The translations under genes and the position numbers were made by a program. This document shows positions 24,640 through 37,800 of a stretch of 64,000 nt of DNA, one piece after another. The notes under the pieces were generated by a model that was not told the DNA's origin, made no database searches, and saw nothing but the letters and a program-made list of their open reading frames with translations. The stretch's first letter is position 1. Every line of letters begins with the position of its first letter. Source of the stretch: Cordia subcordata (Eukaryota; Streptophyta; Magnoliopsida; Boraginales; Cordiaceae); contig JAPTOF010000021.1 of NCBI GenBank assembly GCA_028554755.1, positions 3,707,501 to 3,771,500 of the forward strand. The letters are read 5' to 3'.

Positions 24640-25278
24640 ACTTCGGCGTATATTTATTATAAGTAGTTGCTCCCACGTTTATTTTCATCTTATTATTTTC
24701 ATAACGAACTTTTCTTTTGCTTCCCTCTCCTTTTCAGGTCTCATTTTTCCTAGGGTGTTTGTTTGTTTGTTAATCTCCATTATTCAAACACCCCAGAATT
24801 TTTAGATCTCTTCTATTGTACCAAGGTAAAAGATCAGAAATTTCTTTTGCATTTTTTTTAAAGTACTAGGCACAGATTAACGAGTAATTATTTTATTTTC
24901 TTCGGTTAGAAGATGCATATTTTTCTGATCAATTTTTTTGTTTGATCATTTTGGATCAATGTACGTAGTTGTTGAATTCGTCGAAGGGCGGCGCTGCGTC
25001 AAGCCTTTCGATCCCTTTCAAGTCCTTTGGTGCAATTTTTTTTTGTTGCTTCAACATTAAAAGTAGAAGATAGGATTATGTAAGTCCTGTTCATATTTTG
25101 AAATATGAATATGAGGGTCGTGTCAGGAGTTTCGTCCACCAAGCTATCATTTCTATATTGAATCGTAAAAGACTCTTGTTAGGGTATTGCATGCATGCTC
25201 AATGACTGATCACTTCTGATGTATGAATGTTTTCTCTGGTACTAGAATTGAAGTGGTCTTCGGAGATTGTTTGAAGTT
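24640..25278 (+). promoter_or_regulatory. Promoter and 5' leader of the HVA22-like gene
   Basis: A TATA-like run (TATATTTATTATAA, about 24650-24663) is followed by a pyrimidine-rich leader with CCTCTCCTTTTC at 24724-24735. A plausible 5'-UTR intron runs from CCAAG|gtaaaa at about 24825 to an acceptor AG near 25247, shortly before the start codon at 25279. The positions are inferred from sequence only. Confidence 0.4.
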
Positions 25279-28200
25279 ATGTTGGGGGATTTCATCACCA
25301 GATGTTTAGTGTATGATCCTCCTCTTCTTTTTTTCTTCTTTTTTTTTTTCTTTTTTCTTTTTTCATCTTATTATTGCAATTTTCAATTAAATTTCTTTTG
25401 AATGGAATTTGTAGAATAACATCGTTACAATCTAGTATGGCTCTGAAAATGTTCATCTTTTTGACAGTTTGGCTTTTGGATATGCCTACCCGGCGTTTGA
25501 ATGTTTCAAGACTGTTGAGAAGAACAAGGTTGAGATTGAGCAACTCCGGTTCTGGTGTCAATATTGGTAAGACGTGACACATCTTTTTAATTTTGACAAA
25601 AAGTCTTCAAATAGGCACTACCCAAGCTACAAAGACCAAACAGGGCCACAATTTATATGTTGAATTAAGGGGTAGTGTCAGTTTGAAGAGTTTTTCATTT
25701 TCAACGTTTCTTATACGATGACGATCCATCAAACCATCTCCATGCGGGTCTGTATAGATCATCTCGCTGATCGTTTTAGAACATCTAGTATGTAACTCGT
25801 TTGATACACGAATTTTGATTTTTAATTTATAATATATGATTAAAATTATATATGTAACAATAAATACAGTTAAAATATTAATAATATTAATATTAAAAAT
25901 TGTACTTCAATTAATAATATTAGAAATTGTATTTTGGATTTTTGATGAAATGAAACCTTTTCATTTGTTTTTACATATGGGTATAAGGGCCCAAAAAAAT
26001 TGTGCGTATATTGATAAATATATTAAGAATATGTCATGTTGAATGATGAATCAAATAGTGACAAATGACAGGATAAATTTTGGAGAGAAAAATTGTGGTG
26101 GTGGCTTTATCATATACATGTTCTCCCCAATTGAATGTCTCTAGAGCCTAATGTGTACATGTTCTAATTAATAGTGGGGCATTGATTGTAACAAATAATT
26201 TGTTTGGAGAGAAAAATTGTGGTGGTGGCTTTATCATATACATGTTCTCCCCAATTGAATGTCTCTAGAGCCTAATGTGTACATGTTCTAATTAATAGTG
26301 GGGCATTGATTGTAACAAATAATTTGTTTGCAAAGCTGAAAAGACTATATATATTTAAAAAAATCAACGGATGGAATTTTAGTTATGGTTAGTACTCCTT
26401 TAAGAGAGTAGTTAGTACTTTGTTTAAGCCGCTCTTGCTTGAATAGTTTCAAATGGAGTTAGAAAAGAGTTAGGTTCATTTTGAAGTCTATTGCATAAGA
26501 AATTGAAATTTTGACTAACATCTCTATGTTCTTATGTCTAAGAAGTAGCCCTCTAGCTACTTAACAGGAAAACGAAACGTAAAGAACAGGAATACTTTTT
26601 TGAAATGCTTGATGAAATTGCAAGGGTGTTCAGCTTTGCCTATTTGGTCCCTATAAGTACTTAAATAATAAAAAAAAATATGTGAAAGGATATTTTTTTT
26701 CTAAGTGCTTATAAGTACCTAAAATAAGCAAAGCGAAAGACCCTCTGCATCCCATAAGAATCCCCTTTCTGAATGTACATCTTTGATAATCATGCTTGCT
26801 CTTGCACTCCATTCAGCATCTTGAAACCTGTTAACTAAAAGTTGCGCGATCATTTCAGGATAATCGTGGCAGTAATCACCGTGTTCGAAAGAATTGGTGA
26901 TATATTTATATCATGGTACACATTCAAGATCCTCTTTCCCAATCTTTAAAGTGGACATATATTTGTATCTCCTATAATAACTTGGAATCCTGTTGAAACA
27001 TTCCCTAGGTTGCCGATGTATGGCGAGGCGAAATTGGCACTCTTCATCTACTTGTGGTATCCAAAAACAAAGGTGAAAGCTATGAACTGCAGAAATTAGG
27101 AGTTTTTCTTTAATTTTACCAACACACTCTGCTCCAATACTCAAAGGGGTAGAAGCTTGATCAGCTCGATTTGGTTTAATTTCATTTTAAGTTCTTCTTT
27201 GATTTGAATTTCTCACATGGAGAGTTTGTTTCGTGTAGGGATGTGGTTTTGTGTACGAAACTCTGCTAAGGCCTTACGTGGCTAAGCATGAAACACAAAT
27301 TGATAGGAGTTTACAGGAACTGAAAGCCAGAGCGATGGACTTGGCTATCCATTATTGGCAGAACTCCACTAAAACGGGCGCCACTAAAATTTTCGAACTT
27401 CTTCATTTCTTGGCCTCTCATTCCGCCCATGTTATTCGTCCCAGCTCTAGCTCTGAGGTACACTAATAATTCAACCATGTGCTATCCGTAAATTGTTTAC
27501 CAAGAATCTATTTGACTACTAAAAGGAACATAAATCAATTCATTTAATAGTAAGGGTGTGGAATCTTAACATTAAAACTGACATATGTCAAATGCATGAT
27601 AACTAATAAGAATCCGAGTTCAAATATTCTTTTTTTTCTTTCAATGCCCTAACCTGTGACCCCCTCTCCAACCCCAACTCAACCCCTCGTACTCAACCCC
27701 TCGTTTGGTGTGAGAAATGAAACCAAATCATCACTTTTAAAGAAAATAATTCCAGTTACTTGAATTATTCCCTAATCCACCTATTTATGTTTTAGATATT
27801 CTAAACCTACTTGCTTTAATGAGTATGCTATCCACCATTTGCACGTCCCCCAAGATGCCCTAATGATAAGAGTTGAAGACCAATGCAATTCATTACTCGG
27901 GTTCGTATCCAACCATCTACCCTAAGTTCAGCACCCTTGACTTAACTAGTGCATAATATAGGAAACATATAAAATGAATAATGGGCGAAAAAGTGTTTTT
28001 CTCATTCAATAAAAAAATGACATTTACATCTCTATAAATAATAATGTATAACAGACTAACTAAATATGAGAAAAGACAGGAAAGAATAAATGCATAAAAA
28101 GATTACAACAACATTGATTCAAAAATTCCATCAAAATGTGGTTGGCAATGTTTCATAAAAATGGTTTGGCCAATTAAAACCAAAACTTGCCAGTTAAAAA

Positions 28201-28632
28201 AATGCTATTGCTTTGTGGCCACAACCTTTACTTACTCATGTCAACATCATTTGTACTAATTTGATGCTAAAATTGCAGAAGCCCGAAACTCAGCATCGTA
28301 GTGGTGGAACACCAAGAGCACCTCCAGCTCCATCGCCTCCAAGCCCACCGTCGACACCATCGACGCCGTCCACACCGTCGGCTATTTTCAAGAAGCACAA
28401 GGCACCACGGTCGCCGTTCCCCCCGGCCTCACCCACCAACCGCCGCTCCGTTTTTCCATCGCCGAGAGCGGAAACAGTCCGAACCCAACTTGAATTTATT
28501 GCCGAAGAAACAGCAATCGTGGACGAAGACGGAGGGTCGAGTCCAAGAGTTGACTCGGAACAAAATGGTCCGGACGAAATAAATTCGGCCCGACTTAGGC
28601 TTAGACGATCTAATGCGTCACTAAAATTGTAA
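25279..28632 (+). CDS. HVA22-like protein (TB2/DP1/REEP family)
   Basis: Six exons join in frame: 25279-25310, 25468-25566, 26859-26915, 27009-27072, 27239-27457 and 28279-28632. The product has 274 residues. HVA22/REEP proteins are ER membrane proteins that shape tubules; some plant members respond to abscisic acid and stress. Seen: N-terminal MLGDFITRCLV, the TB2/DP1 core GYAYPAFECFKTVE, then FWCQYWIIVAVITVFERI and WLPMYGEAKLALFIYLWYP, two hydrophobic hairpins within residues ~8-90. ETLLRPYVAKHE and an amphipathic region follow, and the last exon is a Ser/Pro/Thr-rich tail with repeated TPS units. The long cytosolic tail matches the i/j/k subgroup. All junctions are GT-AG. Intron 2 (25567-26858) contains an exact 124-bp tandem duplication. 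The gene converges with the small gene at 29.2 kb. The subgroup is secure; the exact orthologue is inferred. Confidence 0.93.
26080..26327 (+). repeat. Exact 124-bp tandem duplication in HVA22-like intron 2
   Basis: Units 26080-26203 and 26204-26327 appear identical base for base. Each starts TTGGAGAGAAAAATTG and ends AACAAATAATTTGT. Each unit also has ACATGTTCT twice. Identity implies a recent duplication or gene conversion, or an assembly artefact. Confidence 0.9.
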
Positions 28633-29199
28633 CAAGAAAAAAAAAATATTAAGAGGAGAGGAAAACAGTGACTGGATTTTTTGTTTTTCTTTTTTTTTTT
28701 CTTTGGATTTTTCCAAATTGAACCTTGTGGTCTGCGTATATAGCAGCTTTACTATTACAGGAAAAAGAAAATGTAAAAGTTGTAGTTTTTTACCCTTTAA
28801 AATGCTACTTTAGGGTTGCAATTACAAGTTAATTTTTTTTTTAATTAAGAAGGCATATAAAATTTACAAGGGAGGTGGTAAAACCATGTCAAAAATGTCA
28901 CCCACCTATAAAATAATATATCATTAAATGTTCTATGCACAGGCTAATAATTACATTTAAAGTTCAAATATATATATTTATGAAAGCATGATAATATAAT
29001 TTAAAGGAAGAAAAGTCATGATAATGATACCAAGAGAAGACAGAGATGCCATAGTAAATTGTCTAAATTATTTTATTGTAAGTGTACGTGAGAATAATCC
29101 GCCAAAAAAAAAAAAAAGTGTACGTGAGAATACTAAGTAATAAATTACGAGATTATCGTACCAAGTTATCACCAATATTATTCTACTAACCGGATCCCG
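28633..29199. other. Convergent intergenic region (3' UTRs)
   Basis: The gap between the HVA22-like stop and the oppositely oriented small gene is AT-rich, with poly-T at 28690-28702. It probably holds both 3' UTRs. No separate gene is visible. Confidence 0.5.
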
Positions 29200-29607
29200 T
29201 TATCTGGAGCTCCGGACCCGAATAGCCCGCATCAGCCAAGCAAAGGCCCGAGTAAGGGCCCGAAAGATGTGGTGATCGAGGACGCGGCGGAGGAAGCCGC
29301 GAGCGGCCGAGTCAGGCGACTGGGACATGGGATGGAGGTAGGCGCAGGCAGCCTGCTTGACGAGACGGTTGCGGATGGAGATGTCGGAGCGAGGCGATTG
29401 GGCTTGGTGGGCCGTAACGGGCCGGGGCGAGTTGACCACTGTGGATATTGGTAAAAGGTCCTTCAAGGAGATATACGAGACGGGCTTGATAGACATGAGC
29501 TCGAAATCGCTGTTTGGGGGGCTGGAAGAGGTCCGGTTACGGCGGAGGAGAGGGTTTTCTAGTGGTGGTGGTGGTGATGCAGGAGTTGAAACGGCGTCGT
29601 CGTTCAT
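29200..29607 (-). CDS. Conserved plant protein of unknown function, intronless
   Basis: A single 135-codon frame starts at ATG 29607 in a good plant context (GTTC ATG AAC) and stops at 29200. It is much more GC-rich than its surroundings, which supports real coding. The N-terminal part is Pro/Ser-rich and disordered (STPASPPPPLENPLL). The middle carries YISLKDLLP and DISIRNRLVKQAACAYL, and the C-terminus is helical and Arg-rich (HHIFRALTRAFAWLMRAI). I recall small uncharacterised plant proteins with the same ISLKDLLP...IRNRLVKQAAWAYLQPM pattern; no function is known to me. No signal peptide or clear membrane segment. Confidence 0.8.
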   Translation of the reverse strand: MNDDAVSTPASPPPPLENPLLRRNRTSSSPPNSDFELMSIKPVSYISLKDLLPISTVVNSPRPVTAHQAQSPRSDISIRNRLVKQAACAYLHPMSQSPDSAARGFLRRVLDHHIFRALTRAFAWLMRAIRVRSSR

Positions 29608-31877
29608 GGTGGTGGTGGGCTGTGGAGACTGGAGAGGTCTATATTGAGAAATTATAGAGATAAGTTATGGTGTTATGGTTTCCATCTATTTGTATATGTA
29701 TATATATCATACGTGTAAATATATATGTAGATATAGATATATAGATAGATATACATATTAATCTTTCTGACGAGGATAACATTGTATTCGTCAAAAATAG
29801 ATTAATATTTTTATCTATATAAAAATTTATCTTTTTTAATTATTTTTACATTAAATATACTATTTTAATTAGTCCTTCAAAAGATAGGTTATTTTTAATT
29901 AAAAATAATTAATTTATATATATATACATAAAATTATTTAATTAATTTTAACAAATACATTTAAAAAACCGTATGCATATATCTACACATGTATATAGAT
30001 ATGATGTTGTGTGTGAGTGCGCGCGTAGATGCGGGGGCGCTGTTTTTTGTGGACTGTGGAATTGGATGATAGTGAGGATTTGGTGTGTTGAGCGTGACGC
30101 AGATAATGGCCTATCAAATCATCTTCCAATGTTATTGCTCTCGGAGGTCTGATTCTTTTATTAACTTTTTACTATTATCAAATCATTTGAGCTCTCATTT
30201 TCTGATTCTTTCCTTTATTAAACGTCAATAAATTTCCCAGCAAAAAAACGTCAATAAATTATGGACCAATCAAATTTGACCGCTTTAGGTGCAAGAAATC
30301 TTAACCTCAATGCAAATATTGCATTCTTTTAAAAAAAGGAAAAGGGTGACTAATACTGATCATTCTTTTTCTTTATTACTTATAACTATTCTATTCCTCA
30401 TATTTTATTTTTAACAAATTTGCCCTATAACTAATAAATTTGTGTCGCCTTAATTCAAACATTACTTTCTCTTGAAAAACACGTTAAATCTCATGTGAGA
30501 GGTATGATTTTAGCTTCGAAAAAATAACAGCGTTGTGATTCACATGTTCCTCACGTGAGATTTAATGTATTATTTTAACGTAAAGCAGATTTTGAACTAA
30601 AGATAATATAGATATCTCATTTATAAGACTAATTTGTCACAAGTGAAAATAAGAAATAAAATTGTTATGGAAAACAAAGAAAAAGGATGGCTGGTTTCAT
30701 TTACCCGAAAGGAAATTAAAAAGAATGGGTCCCTTTAACATTGGATTCACTCCCCCTTGAACGAACATTTGGTAAATGATTAAAATTTGATGAGGACACA
30801 TCAAGCTATAACAATATAAACAGTTCATGCTCATTGACTTAAGATCATAAAAATCTTAACTCATATCTAATCACTCACATTATCTCTAGAGAATCTAAAA
30901 TTCAACACCCAAAAAAAATAAATAAATAAAGAATTTGTAAAGGATAGGATCCTTGCCCCTTGGCAACGACTCTCTCTCTGTCTCGTTCTCTCCCGTGAAT
31001 TTGACTTGATCAAGGTAAAAGAAAGATACATCATCGACAGCCGCCCTGCTAAGGTAAACATTAAGGTCTCTATGCCGTATTAATAATAGTATATCTAATA
31101 TTAGAGATTTCGTTATTGTTGCAGGGGTTGCTCTTCAGTTCGACAATCACCTAAGTCGCCCTCTCACGCACAAAGTCAAAATTCATGCGAGCCTCACTTT
31201 TTTATCATGGGGGTGGTGGTTGGGTGGACCGGACTGAAGAATTTTCCATGATGCCACATAATATAAGCCAGATTTATATCTTGAAAGCAATTCTTGTCTA
31301 TCTACGAGATTATAACTTTCACCCGCATACAAAATTACATTGATAATAGAGAGTCACGATTTGCTGTTAATGGTAATACACAGACAGGCTATTATATAGC
31401 GGTACTCTATTCTTAAATCTTAGATGATGCTAATTGGTTTGTGAAGCATGAAAATAGAATGACAAATGCTGTTTTATTGCTAATAGAAAGGAGAGAACAA
31501 TAAAAGTAGATGACCCCTTTTCCACGTTATGGTTTCCTTTCCAGTTTCCACTGAAGGTACATGAAAACGAGTATACAACATCATTGATTTGACAAGAATT
31601 ATCAACAAAAAAAGGTCCAGAGTAACTTCACCTTTTGCTTTTGTGTGCTTCTGTACACTCATTTGGTTGTTAATGTTCCACGTTAGACTAACTATGAATT
31701 ATTCGCCTCTACAAAGCACGGGTTGACCAGATTGCTCTGCCTTTTCAAGCGCTAAATGCCTCAACTCTTTAGTATTAATGCATCTACACTGCTCTAAGCA
31801 AATCTAGGTTCGATAAGCAACATATAGCAGAGCTGAATGAAATGATCTGCAACTGATTGATACACTGCTGAATAAAG
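29608..31877. other. Intergenic region between the small gene and E2F
   Basis: No gene is supported. Contents include a TATA/GATA microsatellite at 29690-29755, a 90-bp inverted repeat at about 30485-30575, and near the right end (about 31490-31877) the likely E2F 3' UTR, which lies downstream of the E2F stop on the minus strand. Confidence 0.5.
30483..30574. repeat. Short inverted repeat (possible hairpin)
   Basis: GTTAAATCTCATGTGAGAGG is mirrored about 55 bp later by CTCACGTGAGATTTAATGT. It may be a small foldback element or hairpin-forming sequence. Nothing else identifies it. Confidence 0.5.
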
Positions 31878-34800
31878 TCACCTTGGTTGCACATTTTCTG
31901 CAGCTGAAGATGGTAACTTGGCATCCGAAGATGGCGGGGTATGCGGCCATGGAGGACGCACATCAGCCACTGACAGCTCATGAAGCATATTTGCTCCATC
32001 CAAATTTACACCAGCTATTTTTAAGTCAAAGAAAATAATACAATCATCTAGAGGAGAGAAACAAGCAAAAGTAAATTGTAAATAACTATCTTCAAGTAGG
32101 ATACTGTCTGTGTTCCACATCTCTGTAATGCTAAAATCTGCACCCGAAAGCAACCAGTAATCTGCATCATTCTGCAAAGGAATAGTTTTTGCAAAATGTT
32201 ATGGTACATGGCAGAAATAACTGCAGAGCCACCACTACTATAATCCATTTCTCAGCAAGTCTGAGAGCATCTTAATAATGCAAGGCCCTAAAAAATTGCA
32301 TCTAATTGCAGAGAAAGCAAGAAATTTCGAGGAAAATTTAAAGGACTAGCAAAAGATTGATACATGTAGTTTTCAACATTTCAAATTTATTTTACTTTGG
32401 TTCATCTAAAATCGGTTGTTGCATAAGATGAGAGATTCTGCAGTATATATACATATTGAAGAGCTCTTTGTATTGGAGACCTTGAAGTGCGCTTCATCTT
32501 GACTTCAGAAAAATTTAAATAAGGCCCAATGGTTGAGAGACCATATCAACGTGAGCAATTATAAGCTCCTACGGCTGACAAGTCATACACAGACGATGGC
32601 AACAGTATTAAATTTATAAATCATATGCCAACCCAGAGAATAATATAAAAAGTCTCTGTCAGCTCATAATTTTGAGATGACTCTAACTACACTTACATCA
32701 CCATCCAAGGGAACAATCTTCATCATTCCTCCACCACAATCCTGTGATGGATCAACGTCAGAGCACATTCTAGAGCCATCTTGAGGCTGTGTCACATTCT
32801 CCAGTCCACTGTTTGCAGCTGTCCTTTCTGTTGCTGGATTCCCATTTGGACCTGAAGTAGAAGTAATTGGAAGGCTCATTGGTGGCTCCACATTCATCTC
32901 CTCAATCTTCTCAAATTCACTGGAAAAAAGGGAAGGCTGGAAGAAGTTAAAAGCAGACTTTGAACAAGGAAAAAGGATAACTAAGCACTAAAGGAAGTCA
33001 TAATACCTCACTAGGTAGACATCAATTGGACCCATTGTGCTTGTGAGGACTATTCTATATCTTCTTTGAGGATAATCAACAGCCTATATAAAAAGAAGCA
33101 AATCACTTCATCCATCACACAATGCAAAGTGTAGACTCACATGAGCATTCTTCTATAGTTTACCTCATCCAGATCTGGAACTTCAAGAGCAGTTCCACGA
33201 GGTGCTTTAATTGCTATCAGAATTACATTCTGCTACATGAACATAAAGGTAAGTCATCGGTGACATTTGGAGGAATAAATCCAGCCTTTTACAAGAAACA
33301 AAAAAGTATTTTTCCCAGTTTACTACTACCTTACTTGTTAAGACATATAAACAGCACAATAAGAATAACTAACCTGAAAACAGGGTAGGCTCTTGACATC
33401 CTCTTCTGTTACAAAAAGCCATCTGGAAAGATCAACATTGGAACAATGTCACTGAAGAAAGGGCACATTATTAGTCAATTTGACTGGCAACATCACGGGC
33501 AGGAAAGAGAGATTACTTCTGACTGTTTTCATTTTCGCTCGAATTCATTATTTTCTCTTGCATCTCGCTGCAACAGTCAGAAATATCAGCAAAGCACAGT
33601 GGTTTATCAAGCTAGCAACACTGGACGCTCAACAACATAATAAACTGTACAACCTTATCTGCTCATCTAATCGTCGATCTTCCAGAGAAAGATTTTCAAT
33701 TTCAGCCTGCACAGAATTACAAGGCAGCGACATAACTAACTGTTGGCATATGAGAAACAAATGTCATGGAGATAATGCAGCTTAAAGGTGTTACTAGAAA
33801 CAGAGAACGTAAATTCAAACAAACGACTCCACTCTTGTATCAACTAACCACCCTACAAAAATATATTGCATAGAAAGTGAAAATCAGTGTTCTAAAAGCA
33901 GCTGTTCCACATACCTTTAAAGTTGACATATCATTGCCTACTTCCCCTGGACTTGAAGAGTTAATTCCCCTAAGAAATTATTCAACAAACTCTTACGCAT
34001 GCTAGAAACAAGGAAGCTAGAATATAAAAGAGCAGCATGCATTATTCTTATACATGTTATACATATAGAAGCTTACTTCCACTGCATTGTGTTTCTCTCC
34101 TTCTTCTCTATGAGGCCAATTCCTTCAAGGACATTGGTTACGTCATATATACGTCTTTTCTGCACCTGTAACATCAGAATTCAGTCACTGTTACAAGCAA
34201 CTGACCAAGTTTCACTTTTCAAGGAGCAGTACTGAATAATGTTACCTCTAAAGTTTCAGCAGCCTTGTTTAGATCAAGAATGCCATCTTCAGCATGCTTT
34301 ATCAAGTCAACAAATCTTTTTGTCAGGAAACCTGAAAGGTTTGATGAAGGATCGTTACTTGCATGCAGTATGATTTTCTACTGGGAGTTGGGACTCCCTA
34401 TGAGACCTGATAAAATGAGAAACAGATCTCATTCCATAAAGAATTAGACAAAGGTAAAAATAGCAGAAGATTACCCAAGGAGTTATCACAATGGGAGCTG
34501 CTTAATGGATTAGGAAGAGAAGGGGAACCTGCAACAAAGTGCAGCTATCAAGGTATTAGTTTTATTTTACCAATGGACTTATCATGGTCTATGATCAATC
34601 AATGTGTATAACAAGTTTAGGTTACTTGAGAGGGCATTAATGAAATCTTTTATTCAAATCAGCCTTGCTTTAAATTATGCTCATTGGAATTGTATAAACA
34701 TTTAAAAAAAAAAAAGAAAATAAAGAAGTTGAGTAAGTCTGTCAGCATTTTTGTACCCGCATTGGGTGCAGGAGTTTGAGGCCCAGATTTGTTTATCTTT

Positions 34801-37800
34801 GTCACCTTCAACCTCCCATACGTTCTTTGTCCTTTCCCTGACATTGGTGTTGTTTGGAAAGGACTACTAGCTATGTCCGAGTATGCAGGAGTAGCTGTGC
34901 ACTCACCAGACTCAACTTCGTTATAATCTGCACTATTTTTCCGCTTGAACGGCTGAGAGACATCATTACCAGCAAAAACAAGTAGATTAGCAGCCATAAC
35001 TACCAGCATAAACAATTAGATTAGCGGCAATAACAACCTGCAAAAAGAAATAGACAAGCAGCAATAACCAGCCACAATAACAAATAAATTAGCAGAAATA
35101 ACCACTCGCATAAACAAATAGATTAGCAGCAATCACCACTCACGTAAACAAACAGATTAGCAGCAATAACCACTTGCATAAACAAATAGATTAGCAGAAT
35201 AACCACTCACGTAAACAAATAGATTAGCAGCAATCCTTGGGAAGGTTGGCATGTGAAGACATCCATATAACTGTGAAGAATATTCCCATGAAGGGTCCAA
35301 TTGCATAATAGATAAATGACAAGAAAGACAAAACATATAAAGAATCATGCATACTCACACAGTGATGCATATGCCAGCAAGAGACTTAAATGATAGAGGA
35401 TTTTCCCTCGAGTACCAATAGCACCACTGCATACTCACACAATGATGCATACGCCAGCAAGAGACTTCAAGGATAGAGGATTTTCCCACGAGTACCAATA
35501 GCTTGCTAACTCTTCAGAATCTCTTCTTTCTCTTTTCCATGTCAAAATATCTAAAGATAAATAATAATTGTCTACATGTGAAAATGTGTAATGTACAGAA
35601 GTGATCAAATATCATGGAAACTATTTTATTAAGCACATCATTTGTTGGGAAAAAACATGCAAACACGAAGAATACGAGAAGAAATAACGAACACAAGAAT
35701 TACGTGGTTCGGCTTTGAAGCCTACGTCCACGGGCAACAGAGAATAATTCTATTACTGATCACGAATGCTACTAGGCTCTCACTTTGGTTTCTCTCACCC
35801 CACATACCACAAGAGGTATGAACCTCTACACCCCCATGGGGTGCGACCCTAAGGCCCTTAATATAATGTCTAGCCCCTATTTATAGTACATAAGTATCCT
35901 AATCCGTATTTTACAAGGATAAGGAAACAGTATACTACTAAGAAAAGTAAACAGTATACTACAAGGAAAAGGACTGAAAGGAAATTTGTTATTCTTGTTG
36001 CCTAAGAATTCGGGCCACATTCAACAAATCTCCACCTTGGCACGTATTCGCTCCAATCAACACACCATCATCCCTGCTGCCAACTGCCCTTATGGGCTCA
36101 ACGCTCCACACCGCAAATAGCAACCAAGTTCAAGCAATGCTTAAACTTGCTGACTGGAACCATCTTGGTCATCATATCTGCTGGATTCTCATGGGTAGAA
36201 ATCTTCTGCACCGATATGATTTCTTGTGATATAATATCTTTGATAAAATGATATCTAACGTCAATATGTTTAGTCCTCTCATGATACATCTGATTCTTCG
36301 TCAGATGGATTGCACTCTGGCTATCACAAAAGACTGTACTTGTATCTTGCTGCAGTCCAAGATCACGAACCAGGCCTTGTAACCACATGGCCTCCTTCAC
36401 AGCTTCTGCAATTGCCATGTACTCCGCTTCAGTAGTCGACAATGCCACAGTAGACTGTAATGTCGCTTTCCAACTGATAGCACATCCAGAGAGAGTAAAC
36501 ACGTAACCCGTCAGAGATCTTCTCTTATCAAGGTCACCCGCAAAGTCTGAATCACAATAACCCACCAACCTCGCGCAATCTCCAGTCATCTTGCTAAATA
36601 GCAATCCTATATTCGCAGTGCCACGCAAATATCTCATTATCCATTTCACCGCTTCCCAGTGTGTTTTCCCAGGTGATGCCATATACCTGCTCACAACACT
36701 AACTGCATGTGAAATATCAGGACCAGTGCACACCATAGCATATATCAAGCTACCAATAGCGCTCGAGTATGGAACATAAGACATATGCTCCACCTCCTCC
36801 TCAGTTTTAGGTGACAAATCTGTATATAATTGAAATGAGTAGCAAGCGGCACACTCACAGGCTTAGCTTTAAGCATCTCGAAACACTCCAACACCTTCTC
36901 AATATAACTTTGTTGAGACAAGAACAGCTTCCCAGCGTTTCTATATCTGTGGATCTCCATGCCAAGAATCTTCTTCGCTGCTCCAAGATCCTTCATCTCA
37001 AACTCATCACCTAGCTGCTTCTTTAATTCGTCGATTGCAGACATGCTTTTAGCAGCAATAAGCATATCATCGACATACAACAGCAAATACACAAACGAAC
37101 CATCTGGAAGCTTCTTGAGATATACACAGCTGTCGTAAGCACTCCTTGTGTATCCAGCACTTACCATGAATGTGTCAAATCTCTTGTACCATTGCCGAGG
37201 TGACTGCTTCAACCCATACAAGGATTTCTTCAGTTTGCAAACATGGTTCTCCTTACCAGGAACTACATACCCCTCCGGCTGACTCATGTAAATTTGCTCT
37301 TCAAGATCACCATGCAAAAACGCTGTTTTTACATCTAGCTGCTCAAGCTCTAAGTCATGAAGAGCAACCAAGGCAAGTAAAACCCTGATGGAAGTATGCT
37401 TCACAACCGGAGAGAACACTTCGTTGAAGTCAACACCCTCCCTTTGTGTATAGCCTTTTGCCACCAACCGTGCCTTGTATCAAGGACCTTCAACCCATGG
37501 AGTACCTTCCTTTTTCTTGTAAACCCATTTGCAACCGACACCTCGCTGTCCCTTAGGCAATTCAACAAGCTCCCATGTTTGATTCTTATGAAGAGACTCA
37601 ATCACCTCACTCATGGCACCCACCCACTGAGCAAAATCTTTCCCAGATATGGCCTCTTTGTATGAATTCGGCTCATGTCCTTCAATTGTTTCCGCAACAG
37701 TCAAAGCATAAGCGACAAGATCAGCGTATCCGTACCTTTGAGGCTCTCTAATCTGTCTCCTTTCTCGCCCAGTGGCAATGCTGTACTTCTGTTGTTCAGG

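Noticed and set aside
34975..35508. CRISPR-like array (regularly spaced repeats)
   Set aside because: Units are adjacent degenerate tandem copies without unique spacers, in a plant nuclear intron; it is a minisatellite.
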